This document shows, one piece after another, positions 16,185 through 25,735 of a stretch of 64,000 bases of DNA. A program made the translations under genes and the position numbers. Within the stretch, counting starts at the first letter, position 1. Every line of letters begins with the position of its first letter. A model generated the notes under the pieces. The model was not told where the DNA came from. It saw nothing but the letters and a program-made list of their open reading frames with translations, and ran no database searches. This DNA is from 21-14-0-10-47-8 sp966211455. Its GTDB lineage: Bacteria > Bdellovibrionota > Bdellovibrionia > Bdellovibrionales > Bdellovibrionaceae. Location: the NCBI GenBank assembly GCA_966211455.1, contig CBIHNI010000016.1, forward strand, positions 1 through 64,000, written 5' to 3'.

Positions 16185-16883
16185 CTATTCTTTTGTGTCA
16201 TCGATCAGATGCAGAACTTCGCGTGTGTTATTCATCAACCACACGTCCAGCGTCGCATCATCATCCAAATTTGCGACGGCCAGCATTTCAAATCCGTTTT
16301 GATCAGCGCTGCAGCCATTCGGGCACAGCTTCGCAAACGGGGTGAGATCGATGCCGACCCCCGTGGGCAGGTATTGATAATTTTCTGCCGTGTCCGATTT
16401 TTCCGTCAGAAAGGCATCCGAATCCAAACGCAGCGGATTGGTGTCCGGGGTTTCTTCAACTGATGCCTGCACGAATCCAACCTTGAATTTCATTTTGGCT
16501 TCGGTCGGCTTCCAGCCCACATTGATCAAATCCGTCGAGTAATACCCGGTTTCGTTGTGAAATGCATTTTCAGCCGCATACAGTTCGGCCAAAGACTTGC
16601 GAATTTGCGTTCGTAGATCCTTGATTTCTTCCGCAGACAAAGCTGGACGCAATGTTTGAGTTGTCATGGTGGGTGAAGCTGGCGGAGCTTCGTTGTCGGC
16701 ATTGTCGTCGATGTTTGAAGGATTCTGCGCGGCCAGCTCTTGCTCGGTTTTGATATGCGGCGAGGATGATTTCGGCTGATAGTGATTCCAAACAAATCCG
16801 GCAACGATCAAAACCAAAAGGATTCGAATGACGAGCTTCCGCTTTTTCCAGTCGGGAATATTTTGTTTGGCATTCATGGCCAT
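16185..16883 (-). CDS. Type IV pilin-like single-pass protein
   Basis: 232 residues: a basic N-terminus, one membrane helix (about 16-34), a Pro/Ala/Asn-rich linker and a C-terminal domain that resembles the globular part of type IV pilin-like proteins, with LAELYAAENAFHNETGYYST (an A...E..F..E.G.Y.T pattern) and a late DDDATLDVWLMN segment. The classic prepilin GFTLIE motif is absent, so it is not an ordinary pilin; the helix may be a plain anchor. It begins 42 nt after the Rsm22-like gene and may belong to the gcvP-GT9-rsm22 transcript. The two internal Cys (LCPNGC) could form a disulfide. Confidence 0.7.
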   Translation of the reverse strand: MAMNAKQNIPDWKKRKLVIRILLVLIVAGFVWNHYQPKSSSPHIKTEQELAAQNPSNIDDNADNEAPPASPTMTTQTLRPALSAEEIKDLRTQIRKSLAELYAAENAFHNETGYYSTDLINVGWKPTEAKMKFKVGFVQASVEETPDTNPLRLDSDAFLTEKSDTAENYQYLPTGVGIDLTPFAKLCPNGCSADQNGFEMLAVANLDDDATLDVWLMNNTREVLHLIDDTKE

Positions 16884-16925
16884 AGGATGATTTGGTGAAA
16901 TCAGAAAGACAACTGACTTTTTCGC

Positions 16926-17933
16926 TTATCGTGGAATGCGGATTTCTGTCCCTTTTTGTTCAAACTGTGCTGGTGGCTCAAGCAGCACACCTCGGGGCAC
17001 TTCGGGTGCGTCGCCGTCGCGATGAAGCCAAGAAACGAATTCGCGCTCGGGACCTCGGCAGATCATCTGTCGGGTTTTTCCTTTTTCTTCCAACTGATCG
17101 CCGACGGTTCTCCACTGGGAAATTTCTGGCGCTTTTGCTTTCGAAGCCAGCAAGTAGCTAAAGGTCAAAGTTGAATTTTTCATCGGCAGATATTTTTCGA
17201 TGTCTTGAAACCAGGTGGGACGATCAAAAAAAATTCGGTCGTGACACCAGTCTGTCTTAGAGCCTTCAAACAGCGGACAGCCTTGCTGGTGCGGGCAAGG
17301 AGCCCACGCCGAAAATCCCTTTGTCAGAAGATCTTTTCGTCTTTGCAAAAGCAAGCGGCCGTCTTCGCGGGTCGAAGGCTCGATCCAAATCAAAGACTGG
17401 CATTCGTAAATCCAAGCCGGCAAAGCCGTCAGTTCGGTCAACGAGTACGAGAAAAGGGCCGTACGCGTGCGCGAAGTTTTGATTTCCTTTTCCGAAATCC
17501 AATGCGCTTCTTGTCTGGAAGCGGGAGAGACGGCTAAGAGCTCCCGGTGAATTTTCTGAGCTTCGCTGGATCTCTCAACATAAACAGTTTTGTCGGGGTG
17601 CGCATCTGAAAGCCATGGCAAAGAACCGGCCCCCAAGCCGGAACCAAAATCCAAAAGCTCGGTCGATTGAAAGGGAAAGTTGCGTGCTTTTGCTTCCATC
17701 AATACCGATTGCGAGCGCAGAAAATTCAGTGGCAGAAAATAAGCCAGCTGCGCGATCTGGCACCAGGTCTCTTTCCATGGGGTGGCCGAGGCGGGTTGGG
17801 CGATATAGAAATCGCTCATCTTCAAAACGCAATCGGCGATGCGCTTTGAATCAGTCAAAGCCACACCTCGAGATTTCAATGATTGCGAGACGGCATTTGT
17901 AAGCCAATCGGGAATTTGGAACTGACGTTTCAT
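16926..17933 (-). CDS. Rsm22-family SAM-dependent methyltransferase
   Basis: 335 residues. LLDFGSGLGAGSLPW is the SAM-binding motif I, and the late segment CPHQQGCPLF...WCHDRIFF supplies the Cys/His residues typical of Rsm22 (ribosomal small-subunit methyltransferase-like) proteins, whose cysteines are proposed to bind metal. The open frame extends upstream to 18260, but the extra part is the antisense of the GT9 gene; the ATG at 17933 overlaps the GT9 stop (ATGA) and is the credible start. The role is probably in ribosome assembly or RNA modification; the exact substrate is not established. Confidence 0.85.
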   Translation of the reverse strand: MKRQFQIPDWLTNAVSQSLKSRGVALTDSKRIADCVLKMSDFYIAQPASATPWKETWCQIAQLAYFLPLNFLRSQSVLMEAKARNFPFQSTELLDFGSGLGAGSLPWLSDAHPDKTVYVERSSEAQKIHRELLAVSPASRQEAHWISEKEIKTSRTRTALFSYSLTELTALPAWIYECQSLIWIEPSTREDGRLLLQRRKDLLTKGFSAWAPCPHQQGCPLFEGSKTDWCHDRIFFDRPTWFQDIEKYLPMKNSTLTFSYLLASKAKAPEISQWRTVGDQLEEKGKTRQMICRGPEREFVSWLHRDGDAPEVPRGVLLEPPAQFEQKGTEIRIPR

Positions 17934-18928
17934 AAGCCCAGATTCTTCAGAACGTCGTTCACTTTGATATCGTCCATGCAAGGGTAGAAGGGACATCGCT
18001 CGCCCCAGCATTGATCCGTCGCGGGACAATCCACAGATGGAGCCATCGCCACGGCGTTTGGGCCGCGTGGTCCCCAACGTGTCGCCTTGTGCGCCAAGAT
18101 CGGCGAGTAGATGCCGACTGATTTCGTTCCCAGGCTTGCCGCCAAATGCAGAACGCCGGTCGAAGGGGCGACCACTCCGCGCGCCGTTTTCAGCAGGCTT
18201 AAAAGATCGTCCATGGAAAGCTGATCTTGCAACCAGCGAACCTGAGGATGCTTTTCCCACTGCGGCCGAAGCTCGGTCAGATAAGGATCGTCGGCTTTGG
18301 TGCCCGTGATGACCACGGTGCCGGCGTTGATCAGTTTTTCGATCAAGATGCTGTAATGGGACTGCGGCCAGTTCAAAGCGCTGCCAGCCATCCCCGGATG
18401 CACGATGAAATATTGATTCGGCTGAAGCGCATGCTTTTCAAAAAGCTGGCGTCGCACCGGTGGGTTCAGTTTTGAAAACGGAGTCGGCCCGGCAGGCTTT
18501 TGAAAAGCAAATTCGACCAGTTCGCGATTGTAATCAGCTTCATGCTTTTCGGCCAGCGAACGGCTTTGGCGAAGACCACGATTGTAAAACAGGAACGAAT
18601 GCCACTGCGACCGTCGCGCCACCCGCAACGGAACGCCGGCTCGCCAACAAGCGTATCCGACCCACCATGGGGCATAGAAAACGACGACGCTGTCGGGGCG
18701 TTCGGCATGCAGATAATCGATCAGCTTTGCGGTCGCGCTTTTGGGATCTTTTAGATCCAGCTCGATAAATTCGCGGGCGGGGTCGGCGTGCTTGGCGATG
18801 CCGCCTAAGCCTTTGGCGATCACCCATTTGACGTGGATGTTATTCTCCTGAAGCCATGGCATCTGATCCACCGGCAAGGTGGCAATCAGATCTCCAATTT
18901 TATCAAGCCTCAGGAAAATGGATTTCAT
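17930..18928 (-). CDS. Glycosyltransferase family 9 (heptosyltransferase-like)
   Basis: 332 residues. It has the GT9 layout: N-terminal FLRLDKIGDLIATLPV and C-terminal nucleotide-sugar site with FIVHPGMAGSALNWP, VVITGTKADD and the late VAPSTGVLHLAASLGTKSVG segment that holds the conserved Asp/Ser-Thr-Gly region. Homologues add heptose to lipopolysaccharide core. It starts 3 nt after gcvP and overlaps the next gene, so it sits in the gcvP transcript. The HldA-like heptose kinase at 44548 supports a heptose-containing surface glycan, but which sugar this enzyme moves is inferred. Confidence 0.9.
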   Translation of the reverse strand: MKSIFLRLDKIGDLIATLPVDQMPWLQENNIHVKWVIAKGLGGIAKHADPAREFIELDLKDPKSATAKLIDYLHAERPDSVVVFYAPWWVGYACWRAGVPLRVARRSQWHSFLFYNRGLRQSRSLAEKHEADYNRELVEFAFQKPAGPTPFSKLNPPVRRQLFEKHALQPNQYFIVHPGMAGSALNWPQSHYSILIEKLINAGTVVITGTKADDPYLTELRPQWEKHPQVRWLQDQLSMDDLLSLLKTARGVVAPSTGVLHLAASLGTKSVGIYSPILAHKATRWGPRGPNAVAMAPSVDCPATDQCWGERCPFYPCMDDIKVNDVLKNLGL

Positions 18929-18931
18929 TTT

Positions 18932-21799
18932 CTATTGGTACTCTTCCAGTGGCGGGCACGAGCACATCACGTTGCGATCGCCGTAAGCATTGTCCACGCG
19001 TCCAACCGCTGGCCACAGCTTATTGCCGCGAACCCAGTTCAAAGGATAAGCTGCGACCTCGCGAGTGTAAGGCTTGTTCCATTCGGTCGCGGTCACAACG
19101 AAAGCCGTGTGAGGCGCATTTTTCAGTGGATTGTTTTCGGCATCGATTTTCTTATCGGCGACCATCTGAATCTCTTTGCGGATTTCGATCATGGTTTCGA
19201 TAAAGCGATCCAGCTCGTGTTTGGATTCGGACTCAGTCGGCTCGATCATCAGCGTGCCCGCAACCGGGAAGCTCATGGTTGGAGCATGAAAGCCATAATC
19301 CATCAAACGTTTCGCCACATCGGTCACATCGATTTCCGATTCTTTTTTCAGCGGACGCAGATCGATAATGCATTCGTGCGCCACCAATCCTTCTTTGCCT
19401 TTGTACAAGACGGGATAATGAGGATTCAGTTTCTTCGCGATGTAATTGGCGCTTAAGATCGCGGTCAGGGTCGCTTTGCGAAGGCCTTCAGCGCCCATCA
19501 TGGTGATGTAAGCCCACGAAATCGGAAGGATACTTGCGGATCCCCAAGGGGCCGACGACACCGCCGAAATTCCTTGCGCAGGTCCTGCCGCCGGAACTGT
19601 CGCATGGGTTGGCAAAAACTCTTTCAAATGAGCCGCGACACCAATCGGACCAACACCCGGTCCGCCACCACCGTGGGGGATCGAGAATGTTTTGTGTAAA
19701 TTCATATGCGAAACGTCCGGACCGAATTCGCCAGGGCGGCACAAGCCCACCAAAGCATTCAAATTCGCGCCGTCCATGTAAACCTGTCCGCCGTTATCGT
19801 GGATGGTTTTGCAGATTTCGACGATACCTTCTTCAAACACACCGTGTGTTGAAGGATAAGTGATCATCAGGGCCGCCAAGTTGTCTTTGTGCTGTTCGGC
19901 TTTCAGTTTCAGATCTTTCAAATCGACGTTGCCTTGATCGTCGCAAGCCACAACGACCACATTCATTCCGACCATGACGGCAGAAGCCGGATTTGTTCCG
20001 TGGGCGCTAGAAGGGATCAAGCAAATATTGCGATGAGCTTGGTTGCGGGCCTGATGATATTTGCGGATCACCAAAAGACCGGCGTATTCACCTTGCGATC
20101 CGGCGTTTGGTTGCAAAGACACAGCCGCAAAGCCCGTGATCTCGCAAAGCTCTCGCTCCAGATCTTTGATCATCTCGACGATGCCCGTGGTCTGCGAAAG
20201 CGGCGCAAATGGATGCAGCTTTCCGATTTCAGGCCATGACACCGGAACCAGTTCCGTCGTCGCATTGAGCTTCATCGTGCAAGAGCCCAGCGGAATCATC
20301 GAATGCGTCAGCGTCACGTCTTTGTTCTGCAAAGAATGAATGTAACGTAAAAGTTCGGTCTCTGAATGATGAGTGTTGAAAACTTGGTGTTGCAAGAACG
20401 CCGATTTGCGAAGCGCAAAGCCTGGCAATTCCAATTTCTGCGCGCGCGCCAAGTCGGCAACCGAGAAGGTGACAGGCGTGCCAAAGTTGAAAGCTTTCAA
20501 AATATCTTCAACGTCTTTGATGTTGGCCGTTTCGTTCAAAGAGACGGTGATCGTCTGATCATTCAAAAGACGGAAGTTGATTCCAAAGTATTCGGCCGCC
20601 TTGATCACTTCGGCCGCTTTTGGTGTTGTGATTTTCACGGTATCGAAGAAGGGCTCGGACGAAACCGTCAGACCCAGTTTCTTCGCACCTTCGGCCACAG
20701 TTTTTGTCAGCAGGTGAATGCGGGTCGCAATTTTCTTCAAGCCTTCCGGGCCATGATAAACCGCGTACATCGAAGCCATATTCGCCAACAGCACCTGAGC
20801 CGTGCAAATATTCGAAGTCGCCTTTTCGCGACGGATGTGTTGCTCGCGGGTTTGCAAAGCCAAACGCAAGGCGCGACGGCCCTGGGCATCGATTGAAACT
20901 CCGACCAGGCGACCTGGCATCAAACGTTTGTGCGCATCTTTGCAAGACAAGAAGGCCGCATGCGGGCCACCGAAACCCAGTGGCACACCAAAGCGTTGGG
21001 TGTTGCCGACCACGATGTCCGCACCCCATTCGCCCGGAGGAGTCAGCAAAGTCATCGACATCAAGTCGACGTCCGCGATCATCAAGGCACCTTTGTCATG
21101 CGCGGTCTTCGTCAACGCCGCATAATCTTCAATGCGACCTTCGCTGTGAGGATAAGACACGATCACCGCAAACACGGGTTTGGCGAAATCAAATTTCAGC
21201 GGATCTTGCACGATCATTTCGAAGCCCAAGGGCTCGGAACGCGTTTTCAGAATCTCGATCACATGCGGATGCAAGTTCGGGGAAACAACGAAAGAATTCG
21301 ATTTGTTTTTGCAAAGGCTGTGCGCCATCGCCATGGCTTCGGCGGCGGCTGTCCCTTCGTCCAGTAGCGAAGCGTTGGCAATTTCCATCGCCGTCAGATC
21401 GCTGACCAAAGTTTGAAAATTCAACAAAGCTTCCAGGCGGCCTTGCGCGATTTCGGGTTGGTAAGGCGTGTAGGCCGTGTACCAAACTGGATTTTCCAAA
21501 ATGTTTCGCTGGATCACGGTCGGCGTGATGCAGTCGTGGTAACCCATGCCGATGTAAGAGCGGTAGATCTTGTTCTTCGAGACCATGGATTTCAAACGAT
21601 TCAGAAGATCGAATTCAGAGACTCCTTCACCAATCTGTGGCTTCTTGGTCGATAAAATGTTCTTTGGGATGACCTTGGCCGCCATTTCGTCCAGGTTCGC
21701 AAAACCCAGCTCTTTCAACATCGCCTGAATTTCACCGTCGTTGGGACCGATATGGCGTGCCTGAAACTCTGAAGCTGTGGACAGAATATCCTGATTCAT
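18932..21799 (-). CDS. gcvP: Glycine dehydrogenase (decarboxylating), P protein
   Basis: 955 residues, the single-chain form that fuses the alpha and beta subunits. It decarboxylates glycine with pyridoxal phosphate and passes the aminomethyl group to GcvH. The cofactor Lys703 lies in NLHKTFSIPHGGGGPG; ARHIGPND at the N-terminus and the AHGTNPASA segment are also diagnostic. The frame opens at 21880, but the ATG at 21799 follows GGGAG and fits the family start. It is 5.7 kb upstream of gcvT on the same strand, with intervening genes on both strands, so it has its own promoter. Confidence 0.97.
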   Translation of the reverse strand: MNQDILSTASEFQARHIGPNDGEIQAMLKELGFANLDEMAAKVIPKNILSTKKPQIGEGVSEFDLLNRLKSMVSKNKIYRSYIGMGYHDCITPTVIQRNILENPVWYTAYTPYQPEIAQGRLEALLNFQTLVSDLTAMEIANASLLDEGTAAAEAMAMAHSLCKNKSNSFVVSPNLHPHVIEILKTRSEPLGFEMIVQDPLKFDFAKPVFAVIVSYPHSEGRIEDYAALTKTAHDKGALMIADVDLMSMTLLTPPGEWGADIVVGNTQRFGVPLGFGGPHAAFLSCKDAHKRLMPGRLVGVSIDAQGRRALRLALQTREQHIRREKATSNICTAQVLLANMASMYAVYHGPEGLKKIATRIHLLTKTVAEGAKKLGLTVSSEPFFDTVKITTPKAAEVIKAAEYFGINFRLLNDQTITVSLNETANIKDVEDILKAFNFGTPVTFSVADLARAQKLELPGFALRKSAFLQHQVFNTHHSETELLRYIHSLQNKDVTLTHSMIPLGSCTMKLNATTELVPVSWPEIGKLHPFAPLSQTTGIVEMIKDLERELCEITGFAAVSLQPNAGSQGEYAGLLVIRKYHQARNQAHRNICLIPSSAHGTNPASAVMVGMNVVVVACDDQGNVDLKDLKLKAEQHKDNLAALMITYPSTHGVFEEGIVEICKTIHDNGGQVYMDGANLNALVGLCRPGEFGPDVSHMNLHKTFSIPHGGGGPGVGPIGVAAHLKEFLPTHATVPAAGPAQGISAVSSAPWGSASILPISWAYITMMGAEGLRKATLTAILSANYIAKKLNPHYPVLYKGKEGLVAHECIIDLRPLKKESEIDVTDVAKRLMDYGFHAPTMSFPVAGTLMIEPTESESKHELDRFIETMIEIRKEIQMVADKKIDAENNPLKNAPHTAFVVTATEWNKPYTREVAAYPLNWVRGNKLWPAVGRVDNAYGDRNVMCSCPPLEEYQ

Positions 21800-22012
21800 C
21801 AATGAACTCCCGCTGTGATTTTGGATGCAGGAAAGGTAGCACAGGCGGGGGGTTCGTAGAAGAAAGAACCCGTCACGCAAGCCTGCTAACGCGGATTGAC
21901 AACGCGCCTGCCGGCAGGTCCAGCCAAGGGTTAGTTTTTCGTGATGGCTCTAGGATCTGCGGGCGAGATTCCCTAGAATGAAAGTGTCGGACAAAAACAA
22001 TGAGGTTTAACA

Positions 22013-23755
22013 ATGAAAAGGCTCCTATTCGGTAGTTTTTTGGCAATAACTGTGACGGCCTGTGTTCACTCTGAGCAGCATGGCTCACAACGCAAAGTCG
22101 CGGGCGCTGAAGATGGATCGCGTGTGTTGGAATGGACGGACGAAGAACCCAAACTGGTTTACATCACCTATTCGGCTTCGGGCGATGCTCATCGCGATGA
22201 AATTTCGGCGGATCGCTGGAATGGCGTGGCGGGGGGATTTTCGAATGGTGGTCGCGAAGATTACCTTTTGAAAATGTACTACGCCAACACTCGCGATGCC
22301 TCTTTGAAAGGCATTCGTCATGCAGCTTGCTTCACCGGATCGGCTCCGGTGGTGGCGGAAATCTTCTTTGATGGCAATCGGGGTGCGGAAATTCGCAACC
22401 TGGAAAAGGGCCACGCCAAAGCGGTTGGCAGCAGCGACGGCCGAGTTCTGGGCTTGAGCTTTACCCACACCGCCGCCAATTCCAAATTGGGGAGCACTTC
22501 TTTCCGCATGATGAATTGCAGTGCGGGTAAGGGTTCGATTTCGGACAATGCGGGAAAAGCGAAAGTGGAACGCAAGACGGCAGCGGCGGATCGACCTTCT
22601 GGGGGTGCCGACGCCAAAGCGATGGCGCCGCCAAAAGTTTTCAATCCGAAATCATTGGAAAAAGATTACGGCTTCCAGATTTTGGATTCGTCGGCTGACA
22701 AGTCCGTGAAGCGCCGGTTCGTGCTGCGTGCGGATTACGAAAAAGCAAATGCACAAAAAGAAGAGCGTCCTTGGGGCCGTTTGAATTTGCGCGATAAAAA
22801 AGAGGCGATCCTGTTCGCGCTTCGCGCCCAGGCGTACTTTTATGAAAACATGGCGAACCAAAGCGCCAATCCGGACGATAACTTTATTTCCGAGAACAAC
22901 AAAACCCGCTACTGGTGCAATATGCCTTGGTTGCAGGTGGGCTCCACCGGTCGCGAAGCGATTCATGGGCTGACTCAAGAGCGCGATATGAAGCCTTCTT
23001 CATTGATTCCAGTCTACAAAGACGCAACGGCGGGATCAAACTGGGGTGTGGCTTACTTCAATGCTCCTGGTTGCAAAGCCATCAATCGAGTTTTCGGTTC
23101 GCGCGACAACGTTCGCAAAGAGCCTGACTTCAGCAGTTCGGCCGCGCAGTTCGAAGACGGTTCGATGATCGCAAAGATCCTTTTCACAACGGCGGATTTT
23201 CCGAAATTGAAAGACGCTTTCAAATGGAACGCCAATGTCAGCGAGCCAGGCTCGACCGTTCGTCAGATCAAACCGGTTCGTCATATCCAGATGGACATCG
23301 CGGTTCGTGACAGCAAGCTGGGTGGGGTGTCGCAAGATCTGTCTCATTGGGCGATGGCCGGATTCTATTACGATCCGGATTACGATTACGATCGCGACAT
23401 CAAGCCGATCGTGGGAATCGAGAATCCATTGAAGGCGATCAAAGGTCTGCCAAAAGGATTCTTTAAAATGCGTCCAATGGGTGTGCAATCGGGATTTGAT
23501 TCTCCAGAGACGGGTGACACCATTTTGTTCCCGGGCGCTTTCGCCAACGGATCGGCCGGTCGCTTGAATGGACCTGCGGACAATCCGAAATCAAGCTGCA
23601 TGGGCTGTCACGCAACGGCGGGTACGACGGCAGCGATGGTTCCGGGTTTCCTGTCGCAGAATATGTTTGCGCCTTTTGTTGGCAAGACGACTTTGGATTT
23701 CAATCAGCAATTTGCTTTGGCGAAAAGCAACTTTGAAACAGAACCGAAGCAGTAA
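22013..23755 (+). CDS. Lipoprotein with a single c-type heme motif
   Basis: 580 residues. The signal peptide ends in VTAC, a valid lipobox with Cys17. One heme-binding CMGCH lies near residue 539-543 (in SSCMGCHATAG). The large region before it has a Lys/Asp/aromatic-rich mixed pattern with DYDYDRDIKPIVG near 460. A single heme site in so large a secreted protein suggests an enzyme or electron-accepting domain and not a small cytochrome. A downstream Met in FLSQNMF could be the axial ligand. A ribosome-binding site (GAGG) and a strong terminator at 23775-23815 frame it as a single-gene unit. I do not recognise the large N-terminal domain. Confidence 0.8.
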   Translation: MKRLLFGSFLAITVTACVHSEQHGSQRKVAGAEDGSRVLEWTDEEPKLVYITYSASGDAHRDEISADRWNGVAGGFSNGGREDYLLKMYYANTRDASLKGIRHAACFTGSAPVVAEIFFDGNRGAEIRNLEKGHAKAVGSSDGRVLGLSFTHTAANSKLGSTSFRMMNCSAGKGSISDNAGKAKVERKTAAADRPSGGADAKAMAPPKVFNPKSLEKDYGFQILDSSADKSVKRRFVLRADYEKANAQKEERPWGRLNLRDKKEAILFALRAQAYFYENMANQSANPDDNFISENNKTRYWCNMPWLQVGSTGREAIHGLTQERDMKPSSLIPVYKDATAGSNWGVAYFNAPGCKAINRVFGSRDNVRKEPDFSSSAAQFEDGSMIAKILFTTADFPKLKDAFKWNANVSEPGSTVRQIKPVRHIQMDIAVRDSKLGGVSQDLSHWAMAGFYYDPDYDYDRDIKPIVGIENPLKAIKGLPKGFFKMRPMGVQSGFDSPETGDTILFPGAFANGSAGRLNGPADNPKSSCMGCHATAGTTAAMVPGFLSQNMFAPFVGKTTLDFNQQFALAKSNFETEPKQ

Positions 23756-23774
23756 CTTTAAAGTTTGAGCTTTA

Positions 23775-23815
23775 AAATAAAAAACCCCCGGCTTTCACCA
23801 GGGGTTTTGCTTTTT
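23775..23815. terminator. Bidirectional Rho-independent terminator
   Basis: AAAACCCC (23781-23788) pairs with GGGGTTTT (23801-23808), with T-rich sequence on the plus strand and A-rich sequence before it. It terminates the heme lipoprotein gene and the convergent gene ending at 23839. Confidence 0.85.
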
Positions 23816-23838
23816 TGATCGATGAAGATCTCAAAGAA

Positions 23839-24252
23839 TTAAGCTGTCGCTACTTTCTTTGAAGTTTTCTTTTTGCTAGTCGAAGCTTTTTTCTTCGAAG
23901 TCGCTTTCTTCTTTGTGAAAGCCGCTTGAAGTTTTGATTTCTGTTTCACGGCCAATTTCTTGTACTGTGTCAGATTCTTTTCAACTTCTTTTGCCTGCTT
24001 TTTCACAACGCTGATGCGCTTGGTGACTTCTTTATCGAGGTCTTTTTGCGCAACATGCAGTTTCTTCAGAAGCACTTGATACTGGGCTTCCGCTTTTTTC
24101 AAACGGGCCTGCGCTTGAGGTTTGACTTCTTCTTTCAGTTTTTTCAGTTCGCCACTGATGCGTTCGAACTCTTCAGTGAGAGCAGCAGCGCCTTTGGGGC
24201 CGCGCATATCTTGAACAAGCTTTTTCAGATCGACGCTCAAATGCAATTTCAT
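23839..24252 (-). CDS. Coiled-coil protein with histone-H1-like Lys-rich tail
   Basis: 137 residues from the ATG at 24252, which follows AAGGAG at a proper distance (the frame itself extends to 24333). Residues about 15-90 form a continuous Lys/Glu/Gln-rich coiled coil; the last 25 are Lys, Ser, Thr and Ala repeats (KKKATSKKKASTSKKKTSKK), as in H1-like bacterial DNA-binding tails. It likely binds nucleic acid or condenses DNA, but the coiled coil is not diagnostic. The terminator at 23775-23815 lies downstream. Confidence 0.75.
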   Translation of the reverse strand: MKLHLSVDLKKLVQDMRGPKGAAALTEEFERISGELKKLKEEVKPQAQARLKKAEAQYQVLLKKLHVAQKDLDKEVTKRISVVKKQAKEVEKNLTQYKKLAVKQKSKLQAAFTKKKATSKKKASTSKKKTSKKVATA

Positions 24253-24367
24253 CTGGACTCCTTCGCGAGAAACTCGCTTCAACCCAGCTGTTATAGCGTA
24301 TTTGGCTCTTGAGATGAAGCCTCCAAAGCGCATGCCGCAGAGGCTCGGGTAATTACTTCAGAACTGT

Positions 24368-25735
24368 CTAAAGTGTGAACGCAAATTGTCCGACTAAGGC
24401 TCCTGGGATGCGTTTGCCACCGATTTCCCTCTGGAAATAGGTCGAAACGGCCGGGTCAATGTGCTGCTCTTGGGTCATTCCTTCCAGCGAATCTCCAAAG
24501 ATTTGGTAAAGGCTGTCGTCAAAGCGCATGTCTTTGATGGGCCCAACAATTTCTCCTTTATCCACCCAGAAGCAGGCATAGCGAGTCATGCCCGTGAATC
24601 GAGCATGGGTCACATCACTCCAGTTCAGATAATGCAAATTGCTGAGGTACAGACCCGTGCCCAGATTTTTTAAAATCTCGGCTTCTTTGAGCTGACCTCC
24701 AGAAATTTCTGGTGAGCGCAAAGCTTCTAAACCAAATCCACCGGAATCGGCACCGTTGGCCTTCACGCCAAATTCCTTTTCCGCGCGCGAGCTGACGAGC
24801 ATGTTTTTTAACAAACCCCTCTCGATCAATGGAAGCTCCATCGGGGCCACCTCTCCCATCGAGTTGAACTGGGGAGTGAGACCCAAACCGAAATTTTCTT
24901 TGATCGTGAAATGCGGCGATAGAGCTTTTTCTTTGTCGTGCAGCTTGGTCATGGCGCAGCCGCCTTTTTTCAAAGCGCTGAAGCTTAAAGCATTCCACGA
25001 CAACATGCCGACGATTTCGGCCATAGCACCAGGTGCCAGGTACGTGCGATAATTGCCAGGCTTTAAGCTTTGCGATTTTCGTTTCATCAGCGAGAGTTGA
25101 TTTTGCGAATTTTGCAGGCGACTTTTGAACTGCGCCTGATCCCACTGCGATCCGGCGTAAACGCCTTTCACGGCTTTGTTTTCGCCGTCCACGTTGGTGG
25201 TGAAAAGCGAGTAATCGACAAAGAAGCTTTCCGTCGAAAACCAATGGTTCTGACCTTTCGAGTTTCTTGTCGCGCGCACGACCGGGCCCGAAGCGTAGAA
25301 GCCGACAAAGTCGCTGCCAGCGCTTGCATCCACCACATGATGAATGCTGTCTTCAGATGAAAGAAGTTTTCCGGTGTGGGCATTGCGGCTTTGACCGCGA
25401 TTCTCCATAGCGACGATATATGGATCCTCTGGCAGTACCTTTGCTTCTTCGCGGGCGCGGGCTAAAAGCTTGAGCATGGTTTTGCGATCGGTTTCCGGAT
25501 CACCGCTCAGGCTGCAATCAAAAGTCACCTTGCGGTTGTTACTTTGAAACTGCATTTGCAGATTTTTTTGATCAACGAAAGTGTTCTGACGGACCTGGGC
25601 TTTGTTGAAACGAACGAAGGTGGATTCTTCGGCATTGAGATTCAGATTCAGCTCTTCGCCGGCTTGCAAACCTTCAAACAAGGAATTCGAAAGCGTTTCA
25701 AAACTTTTCTCTAACTCGGGTGCAAATGAACTCAT
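24368..25735 (-). CDS. tldE: TldE/PmbA-family peptidase partner
   Basis: 456 residues from the ATG at 25735, which overlaps the tldD stop by 4 nt (the frame extends far upstream through antisense sequence). TldE has no metal site of its own and pairs with TldD to form a protease that degrades unfolded peptides and, in some bacteria, finishes maturation of RiPP microcins. Visible family features are the N-terminal helices, the Gly-rich mid region SAGSDFVGFYASGPVVRATR and the C-terminal GMTRYACFWVDKGEIVGPI. Coupling to tldD supports a heteromeric complex. Confidence 0.92.
   Translation of the reverse strand: MSSFAPELEKSFETLSNSLFEGLQAGEELNLNLNAEESTFVRFNKAQVRQNTFVDQKNLQMQFQSNNRKVTFDCSLSGDPETDRKTMLKLLARAREEAKVLPEDPYIVAMENRGQSRNAHTGKLLSSEDSIHHVVDASAGSDFVGFYASGPVVRATRNSKGQNHWFSTESFFVDYSLFTTNVDGENKAVKGVYAGSQWDQAQFKSRLQNSQNQLSLMKRKSQSLKPGNYRTYLAPGAMAEIVGMLSWNALSFSALKKGGCAMTKLHDKEKALSPHFTIKENFGLGLTPQFNSMGEVAPMELPLIERGLLKNMLVSSRAEKEFGVKANGADSGGFGLEALRSPEISGGQLKEAEILKNLGTGLYLSNLHYLNWSDVTHARFTGMTRYACFWVDKGEIVGPIKDMRFDDSLYQIFGDSLEGMTQEQHIDPAVSTYFQREIGGKRIPGALVGQFAFTL

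Noticed and set aside
16926..18260. 444-codon version of the Rsm22-like protein
   Set aside because: The first 109 codons are antisense to the GT9 gene; the ATG at 17933 overlaps the GT9 stop and begins the recognisable domain.
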